Shown: in pieces, positions 1-8,326 of the stretch
How the letters are laid out: the number at the start of each line of letters is the position of its first letter
How positions within the stretch are numbered: the first letter of the stretch is position 1
Assembly: GCA_003153075.1 (NCBI GenBank)
Contig: PMBW01000133.1
Location: forward strand, 2,337-16,991
From: Dehalococcoidia bacterium
GTDB taxonomy: Bacteria; Chloroflexota; Dehalococcoidia; Dehalococcoidales; Fen-1064
Reading direction: 5' to 3'
Length of the DNA: 14,655 bases
Made by a program: the position numbers and the translations under genes
The notes under the pieces: model-generated
Databases searched by the model: none
Told to the model about the DNA's origin: nothing
What the model saw: the letters and a program-made list of their open reading frames with translations, nothing else

Positions 1-1
1 G

Positions 2-1852
2 GAAAAAGATGCCAAAGCCCTGGCCATGAAAGAAGTCGGCGCTCTTCGCTACGGCGATGACAACTCAGGTTACTTCTGGATCAACGATTCCAAGCCTACC
101 ATGATCATGCATCCGATCAAGCCTGAGATGATAGGGATGGATCTTACTACTTATCTGGACCACGAGGGTAAGGCAATGTTCGTAAACATGGTCAATGTTT
201 GTAAAGCCAGCGGGGAAGGCTTTGTCACCTATTCCTGGCAATATGGTTCAGATACAAAGAGATTCGAGCCGAAGACCAGTTTCGTGAAAGAATTTAATAC
301 CTGGGGCTGGATTGTCGGTACCGGTATATATACTGTAGATGTTCAAGATCAAATCAACGCCAAGAGAAACCAGTATATGATCATTGGCGCCGTCATGGCG
401 GTCGCTTGCTTCATCTTCGTATTCCTCTTCAGCCGCGTTATCTCCAATAATATTCGCAAGGCTGCCAACATCGCGGAAAAACTGGCCATCGGCGATGCCG
501 ATCAGGAATTCCATATTAACGCCAGTGATGAAACCGGTGACATGGGACAATCGCTAAGTAAAGTTGTCCGTTATCTGAAAGAAATGTCTAAGGCTGCGGA
601 CAGCATTGCCGAAGGCGACCTGACCATTTCGGTTAAATCCAAATCAGACAAAGACACACTCGGCATTGCTTTTAGCAAGATGGTCACCAATCTCCGCCAG
701 TTGGTCAAGAAAGTGGAAGATAATGCCCTTTCCATGGCTTCAGCCAGTGCAGAACTCACTACCTCGTCAGAACAATCCGGTTCAGCCACCGAGCAGATCG
801 CCGGTGTTAGCCAGCAAATTGCCAAGGGCGCTGAAGAGCAGACCAAGGGTATCGGTGGTGTCAGAACTGCTCTGGATGAACTTTCTAAATCTATCGATAT
901 TGTTGCCGATGGCAGTAATCAACAGACTACCGCAGTCGAACAGGCCGCGGATATTGTCAAACAGGTTTCCGGCGCGGCAGAACAGACTGCCAGCAATGCC
1001 CAGGAAGCTGCCAATAGCGCGACCAAGGCTGCCGAAGTGGCCCGCCAGGGTTCTAACACCGTTGAAAAGACCATCGAAGGAATCGCCAAGATTCATTCCT
1101 CCATGCAGGATGTTTCCCGCACTATTACCGAACTTGGCAAACACTCTGAAGAGATCGGTAACGTAATTGCCGTTATCGATGACATTGCCGCACAGACCAA
1201 CTTACTTGCTTTGAATGCCGCTATCGAAGCTGCCAGAGCAGGTGAACAGGGTCGAGGTTTTGCCGTGGTTGCCGATGAAGTCAAGAAATTGGCGGAACGC
1301 ACAGCCAAGGAAACCAAGGAAATTGCTTCCCTGGTCGGCGCTGTACAGAAAGGCGTCGGCGAATCTATCAAAGCTTCCAATGACGGCGCGAAACAGGCTG
1401 AAGAAGGATCCAAACTGGCCAATGAAGCCGGTTCTGCCCTGAGCCACATCATGGATGCTGTCAATAGCATGGTATCCCAGATTGAACAGATCTCCGCTGC
1501 CGCTGAGGAAATGAGCGCATCTGCCAATGAAATGGTTAAGGTCATCGATGGTGTCAGCAGCGTTGCCGCCAGCAACTCCAAGGCCGCCAAACAGATGGCC
1601 ACCGCCAAGACTCAGGTCAGCGATTCCACCAATGTTGTCGCCGCGACTATCGAAGAGAACAGCGCTGCTACCCAGCAGATGTCTGCCTCCACCGAGCAAA
1701 TGAGCGCTCAGGTACAGCAGGTTGTCGCTTCATCCAAGGCTACTTCCAAGATGGCGCAGGAACTCCGCCAGGCGATCTCCCTGTTCCGTCTCAATGTGGA
1801 AAATACAGGCAAGAATTCGGGCAGAATGGCTGATACACAGGCCGCTGCGTAA
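2..1852 (+). CDS. Methyl-accepting chemotaxis protein (sCache_2 sensor, HAMP, MA domain), 5'-truncated
   Basis: The frame is open from the first bases of the window, so the N-terminus (first membrane segment and early sensor) is missing and 616 residues are visible. The visible start carries the hallmark of a single Cache (sCache_2) small-molecule sensor: [14 protein letters not shown], then [13 protein letters not shown] membrane segment follows at about visible residues 125-147. Next come a HAMP unit with a DETG motif and a second HAMP-like unit (AEGDLTISV, then KDTLG), to about residue 240. The rest is the long coiled-coil signalling domain, with its conserved tip ([20 protein letters not shown]) near residues 394-420 that contacts CheW and CheA. 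Glu/Gln pairs flanked by Ala/Ser/Thr fit CheR methylation sites. The C-terminus ends in Ala and has no NWETF-type CheR tether. It probably senses an extracellular ligand such as a carboxylate, but the ligand cannot be read from sequence. As first visible gene of the che unit it is the likely cognate receptor. Confidence 0.95.
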   Translation, partial: EKDAKALAMKEVGALRYGDDNSGYFWINDSKPTMIMHPIKPEMIGMDLTTYLDHEGKAMFVNMVNVCKASGEGFVTYSWQYGSDTKRFEPKTSFVKEFNTWGWIVGTGIYTVDVQDQINAKRNQYMIIGAVMAVACFIFVFLFSRVISNNIRKAANIAEKLAIGDADQEFHINASDETGDMGQSLSKVVRYLKEMSKAADSIAEGDLTISVKSKSDKDTLGIAFSKMVTNLRQLVKKVEDNALSMASASAELTTSSEQSGSATEQIAGVSQQIAKGAEEQTKGIGGVRTALDELSKSIDIVADGSNQQTTAVEQAADIVKQVSGAAEQTASNAQEAANSATKAAEVARQGSNTVEKTIEGIAKIHSSMQDVSRTITELGKHSEEIGNVIAVIDDIAAQTNLLALNAAIEAARAGEQGRGFAVVADEVKKLAERTAKETKEIASLVGAVQKGVGESIKASNDGAKQAEEGSKLANEAGSALSHIMDAVNSMVSQIEQISAAAEEMSASANEMVKVIDGVSSVAASNSKAAKQMATAKTQVSDSTNVVAATIEENSAATQQMSASTEQMSAQVQQVVASSKATSKMAQELRQAISLFRLNVENTGKNSGRMADTQAAA

Positions 1853-1873
1853 GGTCGAAGATACAAATAAAAT

Positions 1874-1908
1874 GGCTGGCGCCGGTTACAAACCGGCGCC
1901 GGCCAGCC
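1874..1908 (+). promoter_or_regulatory. GC-rich hairpin between receptor gene and cheW
   Basis: GGCTGGC (1874-1880) pairs with GCCAGCC (1902-1908), and GCCGGTT (1881-1887) pairs with AACCGGC (1891-1897). This leaves a 3-base loop and a 4-base bulge (1898-1901). No T-run follows (the sequence continues TTAAAAAC), so a classic intrinsic terminator is unlikely. A role in RNA stability, processing or partial attenuation between the receptor and the soluble che genes is inferred only. Confidence 0.5.
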
Positions 1909-1962
1909 TTAAAAACAAACCAAGCAAATTGTGGAAAAAGACAATTAGAAGGAGAAACTCCC

Positions 1963-2490
1963 ATGGCTAAAGATGCAATAGTAAATGAAAGACAGGTGGC
2001 GCTTTTTGAACTCGGGGGAGAAACCTACGGCCTTGATATCGGTACTGTCCATGAAATTATCCGGATGCAGCCGATCACCCGCGTCCCGAAAGCACCTTTT
2101 TACGTTGAAGGAGTGATTAACCTCAGGGGTAAAGTGATCCCGGTCGTCGATATGCGCAAGCGATTCGGACTTGATACTTCGGACCGGACCAAGAATAACC
2201 GTATCGTCGTGGTGGCGATCGGCGGCACGACCATCGGCATTATTGTAGACGCCGTCACCGAAGTTCTGCGTATCCCGAATAGCGCCGTTGAAGCGGCTTC
2301 CACCATCGTCACCGCCGGTGACACTGACTACCTGCAAGGCATTGCCAAGCTCGAAGACCGTATGGTTATTCTGCTTGACCTTGGTAAGGTTTTATCAAAG
2401 GACGGCATGTTCGCTGATATCTCGTCCCCGGGTCCCAAAGCAGAAAAGCACAATCCCGGTTTAGCGCTGGCCGGCAGCAGCGTTGCTTAG
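1963..2490 (+). CDS. cheW: Chemotaxis coupling protein CheW
   Basis: This 175-residue protein is a single CheW domain, the SH3-like adaptor that joins receptor tips to CheA in the cytoplasmic signalling array. The diagnostic run is visible: FELGGETYGLDI, then VHEIIRMQPITRVP (residues about 27-40), VEGVINLRGKVIPVVDMR, and the late GIAKLEDRMVILLDLGKVL. Residues after about 155 form a low-complexity Ser/Gly/Ala tail. Length is usual for the family. AAGGAG (1949-1954) lies 8 bases before the ATG and fixes the start. It sits between the receptor and cheA, as expected for a dedicated array component. Confidence 0.96.
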   Translation: MAKDAIVNERQVALFELGGETYGLDIGTVHEIIRMQPITRVPKAPFYVEGVINLRGKVIPVVDMRKRFGLDTSDRTKNNRIVVVAIGGTTIGIIVDAVTEVLRIPNSAVEAASTIVTAGDTDYLQGIAKLEDRMVILLDLGKVLSKDGMFADISSPGPKAEKHNPGLALAGSSVA

Positions 2491-2497
2491 ATTCCCC

Positions 2498-2522
2498 GAC
2501 CAGGGAGTGACCCTCCCTGGTC
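2498..2522 (+). terminator. Perfect 10-bp hairpin after cheW (possible weak terminator or attenuator)
   Basis: GACCAGGGAG (2498-2507) and CTCCCTGGTC (2513-2522) form a perfect stem with a 5-base loop, eight bases after the cheW stop. Only a broken T-rich stretch (ATTAGCAACTATTTTA) follows, so termination would be partial at best. A smaller hairpin, GCGCA (2539-2543) with TGCGC (2549-2553), follows before cheA. Together they could set the CheW to CheA ratio; this is inference. Confidence 0.45.
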
Positions 2523-2593
2523 ATTAGCAACTATTTTAGCGCAGTAATTGCGCATTATCATCACGCGGAAACATAAAGTTGATCGGTTACTTA

Positions 2594-2600
2594 AAAGGAG
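2594..2600 (+). promoter_or_regulatory. Ribosome binding site that decides the cheA start
   Basis: AAAGGAG lies 7 bases before the ATG at 2608. An upstream in-frame ATG at 2548 has no comparable site and would add 20 basic, unconserved residues before the HPt domain. The start at 2608 is therefore chosen. Confidence 0.85.
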
Positions 2601-2607
2601 TACTTCG

Positions 2608-4764
2608 ATGGAATTAGCAGATGGAATTACGCCACAAGATATTAAGCTATTCCTGACAGAGGCTGACGAACAGTTGCAGCTTCTTGATGAAGATATTGTC
2701 AAGCTGGAAAGAGAATCAGGCAATGTCAAACTGCTGCAAGAGATCTTTCGCGCCTCGCATACTATCAAAGGCTCCTCGGCAATGATCGGGCATCAGCGCA
2801 TGTCGCATTTATCGCACGGTATGGAAAATGTCCTCGATAAAGTGCGCAAAGGGACGCTGCCCGTCAGCAGTCTGGTAGTTGATGCCCTCCTGAAGGGATT
2901 GGATGGGTTGCGCATATTAAGAGAAGAACTGGTGACCGGGGAAGAAAGCAAAGCGGATATTAATACCGTGCTGCTTGACCTGGAAGCAGCGATTTTGCGC
3001 GGCGAAGCCAATCCCGAAGTCACTGCTCAACCTGCGCCAAACCTGACGCTGGATGCTGTTGCTAAAATCAGACTGGAGAGCGCGCAGTGCCGGGGTGAAC
3101 GCGGTTTTCAAATCAAGGTTCTTGTCAATAAAGAAACTACCTGGGTAGCTGTGCGTTGTTTCCAGATTGTCCAGGAATTATCAAAGATCGGTATTATCCT
3201 TACCTCTAACCCTTCGTTACCGGATATCGAAGCCGGAAAAGCCGGCTCTAATATGGAACTGCTGATCACCTCTGCCGGCGATGAGAAATCGATTAAGGAG
3301 TCGCTGGTCGATGTTCCTGAGTTGGATAGTGTGACGGTTACACTTGTCTCCGAACAGGCCGCGGCAGTTGAAAAAGTAGAACCTGCGCCTTCGGCAGTTA
3401 AGCCCGCGGCGCCCCTGGTTGAAGAAAAACAAACAGTTACAAACGCGGCTCCTATGAATACCGAAAAACCCGCCGGCGCCGAGACCGCATCTATCCGCAA
3501 AGATGACATCGCTGTCAAGCAGACTATCAGGGTGGATGTCAGCCGTCTGGATACGCTGATGGAGCAGATCGGCGAATTGGTCATCAATCGCAATCATATC
3601 GGTCAGATCAGTAAAACACTGGCGGAGAAGTATCAGGATGATGAAATGATCCGCACGCTTGCTGACAGTGTTTCAGCGACCGGCAAGATTGTGAATATCC
3701 TCCAGCAGGATATTATGACCATCCGTATGCTGCCGATTGAACTGGTGTTCAACACCATGCCGCGCATGGTCAGGGACCTGGCACGGAAAATCGGCAAAAA
3801 GATCGATTTCATCGTCGAAGGTCAGGAAACTGAGGTTGACAGAAGTGTTATCGAACATCTGCGCGACCCGCTCATCCACCTTTTGCGGAATTCCGTCGAT
3901 CATGGTATCGAGAGCCCTGAAGAACGTCAGGCCGCGGGCAAGCCGGAAATGGGCACGATCCACCTTTCCGCGCATCATGAACAGGACCATATTGTGATCA
4001 CTGTATCTGATGACGGTAGAGGTATCGATCCCGAAGCAGTAAAAGCCGCTTCGATCAGAAAGGGTGTGATTTCACCGGAAGCAGCGGCCAGGATGACCGA
4101 TACTGAATTGATGAATCTGATCATGGCATCGGGTGTTTCCACCGCAAAGACGATCACCGAAGTCTCCGGCCGCGGAGTCGGGCTGGACATTGTGAAGAAA
4201 AACATTGAGTTTCTTAACGGCAAGATCACCGTTGAATCCGTAATAGGCAAGGGTTCTACTTTCACGCTCCAGTTGCCGCTTACCCTCGCCATCATTCCTA
4301 CCCTCCTGGTCTCACTGGGAAAGACTGTTTATGCGATCCCGTTGGCAACAATCGTGGAAGCAATAAAATTAGAATCGAAACAATTTAAAACGGTGAGGGG
4401 GAAAGAGGTCACTTTATACAGAAACCGTGTCTTGCCCCTTCTCCGGTTAAACAACATTTTCAAATGGAATTCAACAAATACAGGGACTTCAGTTTTGAAT
4501 CATATTGTCGTGGTCAAGGCCTGCGAAATGCAGGTGGGTATCATCGTTGACGAATTGATCGGGCAACAGGAAATCGTCGTTAAATCACTTGACCAGTTCA
4601 TCGGCGGCGCCGATGGTTTAAGCGGCGCCAGCATTCTTGGCGACGGCCAGGTCGTACTCATCCTGGACGTAAATTCATTGGTTAAAAGCACTATTGCCGA
4701 ATCTCAAAACGGTAAAGAAGATAAAGAACAGAATAGCATGCCTGCATTGGCTGCGGCGAGATAA
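2608..4764 (+). CDS. cheA: Chemotaxis histidine kinase CheA
   Basis: The 718-residue kinase of the array autophosphorylates in response to receptors and passes phosphate to CheY and CheB. All five domains are visible. P1 (HPt) spans residues about 10-130, with the phospho-acceptor His51 in RASHTIKGSSAMIG. A P2-like CheY/CheB docking domain spans about 165-248 (FQIKVLVNKETTW onward), of the ferredoxin-like type known from Thermotoga CheA. A Pro/Ala/Glu-rich linker follows (about 250-300). P3 dimerisation helices lie at about 305-375. P4 ATP-binding domain has an N box (HLLRNSVDHGIE, 424-435), G1 (DDGRGI, 468-473) and G2 (GRGVGLDIV, 521-529). P5 is the CheW-like regulatory domain (about 563-695). 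No key residue is missing, so it should be active. It overlaps nothing, and cheC follows 35 bases later. Confidence 0.97.
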   Translation: MELADGITPQDIKLFLTEADEQLQLLDEDIVKLERESGNVKLLQEIFRASHTIKGSSAMIGHQRMSHLSHGMENVLDKVRKGTLPVSSLVVDALLKGLDGLRILREELVTGEESKADINTVLLDLEAAILRGEANPEVTAQPAPNLTLDAVAKIRLESAQCRGERGFQIKVLVNKETTWVAVRCFQIVQELSKIGIILTSNPSLPDIEAGKAGSNMELLITSAGDEKSIKESLVDVPELDSVTVTLVSEQAAAVEKVEPAPSAVKPAAPLVEEKQTVTNAAPMNTEKPAGAETASIRKDDIAVKQTIRVDVSRLDTLMEQIGELVINRNHIGQISKTLAEKYQDDEMIRTLADSVSATGKIVNILQQDIMTIRMLPIELVFNTMPRMVRDLARKIGKKIDFIVEGQETEVDRSVIEHLRDPLIHLLRNSVDHGIESPEERQAAGKPEMGTIHLSAHHEQDHIVITVSDDGRGIDPEAVKAASIRKGVISPEAAARMTDTELMNLIMASGVSTAKTITEVSGRGVGLDIVKKNIEFLNGKITVESVIGKGSTFTLQLPLTLAIIPTLLVSLGKTVYAIPLATIVEAIKLESKQFKTVRGKEVTLYRNRVLPLLRLNNIFKWNSTNTGTSVLNHIVVVKACEMQVGIIVDELIGQQEIVVKSLDQFIGGADGLSGASILGDGQVVLILDVNSLVKSTIAESQNGKEDKEQNSMPALAAAR

Positions 4765-4799
4765 AGGGCAAAGTGTAGTATAAGGAGGCAACTTCAAAC

Positions 4800-5387
4800 A
4801 TGGTAGAAAACGTATCCGGAATAACGCTGACCAGCGCCGAACAGATTGATATGTTAAGGGCAGGCGTCAGCAACGCCGTAAGAGGCCTTTCTCAGATGGT
4901 AGGCCAGGATATTAAAATTGCCAGTATTAATTTGAACAAGGTTAATGTAAAGGATATTCCTGATCAATTTGGCGGTCCGCAGGAAATGATGGTGGCAGTA
5001 TACCTGGCCATTTGCGGAAATACCAACGGGCATATGATCGCCATCTATAAACCGCAGACAGCTTTTGACCTGATCGATATGCTATTGGGACAGCCGGTCG
5101 GTTCCACTACAGAACTATCGGAAATGGAGCGTTCTGTCCTTGGTGAAGTGGGTAATATCATGGGTTCATTTTTCCTGAACCATCTCTCTAATACCACCGG
5201 GAATTCATTGCAGCCTTCGCCGCCCGCTGTTTTGATGGATATGGCCGGTGCGATTCTGGAGGTAGCTACAGTCAGTGTCATGGAACAATGCGATCAGACC
5301 TATGTTATCGAAACCGTATTCGAGACAACTAATCGTCAGGTCGCCGGTACCTTTTTAGTGATGCCGGTTCCGGGCATGGACATTTAG
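4800..5387 (+). CDS. cheC: CheY-P phosphatase CheC
   Basis: This 195-residue protein belongs to the CheC/CheX/FliY phosphatase family, which dephosphorylates CheY-P and, in systems with CheD, binds CheD to tune receptor deamidation. Family members carry two pseudo-symmetric helices with a (D/S)-x3-E-x2-N motif. The second copy is intact here: S112, E116 and N119 in RSVLGEVGNIMGSFFLNHLS. The first helix (QIDMLRAGVSNAVRGLSQ, from residue 15) keeps an Asp but lacks the Glu and Asn, and appears about four residues shorter than in typical CheC. It is therefore probably a single-site phosphatase. The C-terminal half has the expected beta strands (VFETTNRQVAGTFLVMP). AAGGAGG (4782-4788) precedes the ATG. 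CheX is the alternative, but the length and the cheD neighbour favour CheC. Confidence 0.9.
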   Translation: MVENVSGITLTSAEQIDMLRAGVSNAVRGLSQMVGQDIKIASINLNKVNVKDIPDQFGGPQEMMVAVYLAICGNTNGHMIAIYKPQTAFDLIDMLLGQPVGSTTELSEMERSVLGEVGNIMGSFFLNHLSNTTGNSLQPSPPAVLMDMAGAILEVATVSVMEQCDQTYVIETVFETTNRQVAGTFLVMPVPGMDI

Positions 5388-5428
5388 TAAATGAAATTAA
5401 GTAAATAAATATACAGGAATAAAACACG

Positions 5429-5947
5429 ATGATCGAAACTTTATCTAGAAATGAAGCCGATAACCTGGAATCAGTTCTCGTCGGGTTGGGTGAGTTAAAG
5501 GTAACCCATTCACCTTCGGTCATTCTTTCCTGCCTGGGAATCGGCTCTTGTATTGCAGTTTGTATATACGACCGTATTTATAAGGTGGGAGGTATGGCGC
5601 ATGTTGTCTTGCCTCACTGCGAAGGGAAACCCGGTGATAATCCGGGAAAATATGCAGATACCAGCATCCCGCTCCTGATCAGTGAGGTTGTAAAACAGGG
5701 GGGTTTCCGGAACCGTTTGACCGTAAAAATCGCCGGAGGCGCGCAAATGTCGCTGGCTCCCGGTCTTAAAAACACATTCAAAACCGGCGAACGGAATCTG
5801 GAGGCGGTAAAGGCCGCTTTTTCCAGGGAAGGAATATCGATAACCGCCGAGGATGTGGGTGGTAATAAGGGACGCACTGTTCGGCTGTATGTTGACTCAG
5901 GCAAGGTGACTGTAAGAATATCTGGAGGCGAAGACCGGGAAATATAA
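5429..5947 (+). CDS. cheD: Chemoreceptor glutamine deamidase CheD
   Basis: This 172-residue protein is CheD, which deamidates selected receptor Gln residues to Glu and is regulated by binding CheC. The signature LGIGSC (36-41) gives the nucleophile Cys41, and GGMAHVVLP (54-62) gives His58. The 17-residue spacing equals that between Cys27 and His44 of Thermotoga CheD. KYADTSI follows, as in the family. The position of the third catalytic residue of Thermotoga CheD (Thr21, six residues before the Cys) is occupied here by Cys35, with Ser34 beside it. That comparison is from memory. The Shine-Dalgarno site is weak (AGGA near 5415), so translation may be lower than that of its neighbours. The start is the first ATG of the frame, 41 bases after cheC. 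Confidence 0.94.
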   Translation: MIETLSRNEADNLESVLVGLGELKVTHSPSVILSCLGIGSCIAVCIYDRIYKVGGMAHVVLPHCEGKPGDNPGKYADTSIPLLISEVVKQGGFRNRLTVKIAGGAQMSLAPGLKNTFKTGERNLEAVKAAFSREGISITAEDVGGNKGRTVRLYVDSGKVTVRISGGEDREI

Positions 5948-6001
5948 ATCATTATTTTTACCGGCATCGGTCTTCTTAAAATCAGGGAGGTTAAGTATAA
6001 A

Positions 6002-6358
6002 ATGGCAAGGATATTAGTAGTTGATGACGCCATGTTCATGCGTAAAAAATGCTCTCAGCTGTTAATCGAACAGGGGCATCAGGTCGTTGAAGCCGGTAAC
6101 GGCGCCGAGGCAATCGAACGTTATAAAGAGGCTAGACCTGACGGGGTATTGATGGATATTACCATGCCCGACATGGATGGACTGGAAGCGTTAAAAGTAA
6201 TGAAAGAATACGACCCCACCGCTAGAATTGCTATGTGTACCGCCATGGGACAGCAAAGCATTGTCATCGAAGCATTGAAATCCGGCGCGATTGATTTCGT
6301 TGTCAAACCTTTTGATGCCAACCGTGTCAAAGCTGCTGTTGCCAAGCTCGTTGTTTAA
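6002..6358 (+). CDS. cheY: Chemotaxis response regulator CheY
   Basis: This 118-residue protein is a stand-alone receiver domain. All functional residues are present: acidic pair D8/D9 (ILVVDDA), phospho-acceptor D52 (LMDITMPDMDG), T80 (MCTAMG) and K102 (VKPF). There is no output domain, so it acts by protein binding as the diffusible signal from CheA to the motor. GGGAGG (5985-5990) lies 11 bases before the ATG. Its place between cheD and cheB supports CheY rather than an unrelated receiver. In archaea with archaella the motor-side partner of CheY-P is CheF; no CheF is seen here. Confidence 0.96.
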   Translation: MARILVVDDAMFMRKKCSQLLIEQGHQVVEAGNGAEAIERYKEARPDGVLMDITMPDMDGLEALKVMKEYDPTARIAMCTAMGQQSIVIEALKSGAIDFVVKPFDANRVKAAVAKLVV

Positions 6359-6398
6359 GACGCGCCGATATTAATAGTCGCATGGCAAGAGGAAGTAA

Positions 6399-7475
6399 AT
6401 GAGTAATAAAATCAGAGCATTTGTGGTCGATGATTCCGGTTTTGTCGTCGCATCCGTGACGAAGAAACTGCAAACCGACCCTGATATCGAAGTTATTGGT
6501 TCGGCCCGTGACGGTAAAGAAGCAATTGAAAAGATCCGGACACTAAAACCGGATGTCATTACCCTGGATGTCGTAATGCCGGTAATGGACGGATTGGCTG
6601 TTCTGGAGCAGGTTATGACCTGGCAGCCGACCCCCGTCGTGATGCTCAGCGCGCTTACCAGTGAAGGTGCGGAAACCACGATCAAGGCGCTGGAACTGGG
6701 GGCAGTCGATTTCTTCTTAAAGCCTTCGCTTCTCCGTCCCACCGGGAACGATGAGATCGGCGAAACCTTGATCGAAAAAGTGAAGCGGGCCGCTGCCTCG
6801 AAATTGAAGCCGTATTCACCTGTTACAAAACCGAAAATTACTGTGCAGGGTAAGGACACCGCGGTTAGAAGTTCCGCGTTTTCCTCGCAGAAGTTCCCTG
6901 TGATCGTTATCGGTAGTTCTACCGGCGGTCCCCGCGCGCTGATGCAGGTCATCCCGAATTTACCCAAGGATTTTCCGGCGGCCATATTGATGGTTCAGCA
7001 CATGCCGCCGTTATTTACCAAATCGCTCGCCGAAAGACTGGCCCAGGCATCTCAGATCAAAGTCCTGGAAGCCGTCAACGGCAGTCAGATCGAACCCGGT
7101 CAAGCCTTACTCGCGCCCGGCAGTTATCACATGGTTCCCGTGCGCGGTAACCGCGTGACTTTGAATCAGGAACCTCCGTTGCACGGTGTCCGGCCGGCTA
7201 TCGATGTAACAATGAAGGCCGCTGTTGAAGTATACCGTGACCTGATGGGTGTGGTTTTAACCGGCATGGGGTCCGACGGCGCCATCGGAGCATCACAGAT
7301 CAAAGCTGCCGGAGGAAAAGTAATCGTCGAAGATGAGTCTACCTGTGCGGTTTACGGTATGCCGCAGGTGATTGTGAAAGCGGGTAACGCAGACAAGGTG
7401 TTGCCTATCCATGAAATTGCGGCCGAGCTGATCCAGATATATTGCGGCAGTCCGCAGCCGGCTTTAAGGAGTTAA
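6399..7475 (+). CDS. cheB: Receptor methylesterase/deamidase CheB
   Basis: This 358-residue protein has an N-terminal receiver (about 4-125) and a C-terminal methylesterase domain (about 165-355), joined by a basic linker. The receiver shows D11/D12, phospho-acceptor D57 (ITLDVVMPVMDG) and K108 (FLKPS). The esterase has the expected Ser-His-Asp triad: S174 in IGSSTGGP, H201 in VQHMP and D293 in TGMGSDG. It removes methyl groups from receptor glutamates and is activated by CheA phosphorylation, giving adaptation feedback. AGAGGAA lies just before the ATG. The stop is separated from cheR by four bases and the cheR ribosome site runs into it, suggesting translational coupling. Confidence 0.97.
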   Translation: MSNKIRAFVVDDSGFVVASVTKKLQTDPDIEVIGSARDGKEAIEKIRTLKPDVITLDVVMPVMDGLAVLEQVMTWQPTPVVMLSALTSEGAETTIKALELGAVDFFLKPSLLRPTGNDEIGETLIEKVKRAAASKLKPYSPVTKPKITVQGKDTAVRSSAFSSQKFPVIVIGSSTGGPRALMQVIPNLPKDFPAAILMVQHMPPLFTKSLAERLAQASQIKVLEAVNGSQIEPGQALLAPGSYHMVPVRGNRVTLNQEPPLHGVRPAIDVTMKAAVEVYRDLMGVVLTGMGSDGAIGASQIKAAGGKVIVEDESTCAVYGMPQVIVKAGNADKVLPIHEIAAELIQIYCGSPQPALRS

Positions 7476-7479
7476 TACC

Positions 7480-8304
7480 ATGAATGAAATCGAATATGAA
7501 CACCTCAAGCGGAAAATCCGCCAGTTGATCCAGATTGATTTGAATAATTATAAAGAAAATCAGATGATCCGCCGTCTGGACGGGTTTATTTCCCGCGCCA
7601 AGGCGACTGATATCGCTCAATACTGTTCCAAGCTCGATAATGACGCCGTGGAAATTGCCAAATTGCGCAGTTTTATTACGATCAATGTTTCTGAATTCTA
7701 CCGCGACCAGGTACACTTCGAAACACTGCGGAAAACGGTGCTTCCCGCATTATTGCGAAACAGTCCCAGACTAAATATCTGGAGCGCCGGTTGTTCGGAT
7801 GGGGAAGAGCCGTATACCATCGCCATGATACTGGATGAACTGACGCCTGGAACAAGACACCGCATCTTCGCCACGGATATCGACAAAGAAAGCTTGGCCA
7901 AAGGCAATGCCGGGGGGCCTTATCAGGTCGCGGAAGTCAGGAGTCTACCCCAGGCTTTGCTCATGAAATATTTCTATTTTGGTGAAGACGGCTATACGGT
8001 TAATGAAAAAATCCGGGAGCGGATTGTCTTTTCTCAATTGGATCTGACGCGGGACAAGTTCCCCATCGGTTTTGACTTGATCGTTTGCCGTAATGTTACC
8101 ATTTATTTTTCAAACGAGACCAAGCGGACGCTCAGCCTGAATTTCCAGAATGCGCTCAAAGAAAACGGGATTTTATTCATCGGTGCCACTGAGACTATGC
8201 TCGATGCCAGTGAACTTGGCTTCGCGCGTGTGCACCCCTGTTTCTATAAAAAGGTCGCCGCTTCCGCACTCGAACCGCCGAAGGTGTTTTCTTCGGCAAG
8301 ATAA
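7480..8304 (+). CDS. cheR: Chemoreceptor methyltransferase CheR
   Basis: This 274-residue SAM-dependent methyltransferase methylates receptor glutamates and opposes CheB. A short N-terminal helical domain (about 1-65) is followed by FITINVSEFYRD (65-76) and the SAM-binding motif WSAGCSDGEEPYTIAM (101-116). Later come FATDID and FDLIVCRNVTIYF. The last motif usually reads RNVLIYF; the Thr substitution is minor. There are no TPR or other extra domains. AAGGAG (7466-7471) overlaps the end of cheB, and the ATG lies four bases after the cheB stop, so the two antagonists are probably translationally coupled. Confidence 0.96.
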   Translation: MNEIEYEHLKRKIRQLIQIDLNNYKENQMIRRLDGFISRAKATDIAQYCSKLDNDAVEIAKLRSFITINVSEFYRDQVHFETLRKTVLPALLRNSPRLNIWSAGCSDGEEPYTIAMILDELTPGTRHRIFATDIDKESLAKGNAGGPYQVAEVRSLPQALLMKYFYFGEDGYTVNEKIRERIVFSQLDLTRDKFPIGFDLIVCRNVTIYFSNETKRTLSLNFQNALKENGILFIGATETMLDASELGFARVHPCFYKKVAASALEPPKVFSSAR

Positions 8305-8326
8305 AAGCATTTAGCGGGAGAAACAT

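Noticed and set aside
666..1166. Overlapping open frames inside the receptor, cheA, ArlJ-neighbour and other genes, on both strands
   Set aside because: They are biased, repetitive shadows of the strongly supported genes in another frame and lack ribosome sites and family motifs.
2548..2607. Upstream ATG extension of cheA by 20 residues
   Set aside because: No ribosome site, unconserved basic residues, and AAAGGAG placed exactly for the ATG at 2608.
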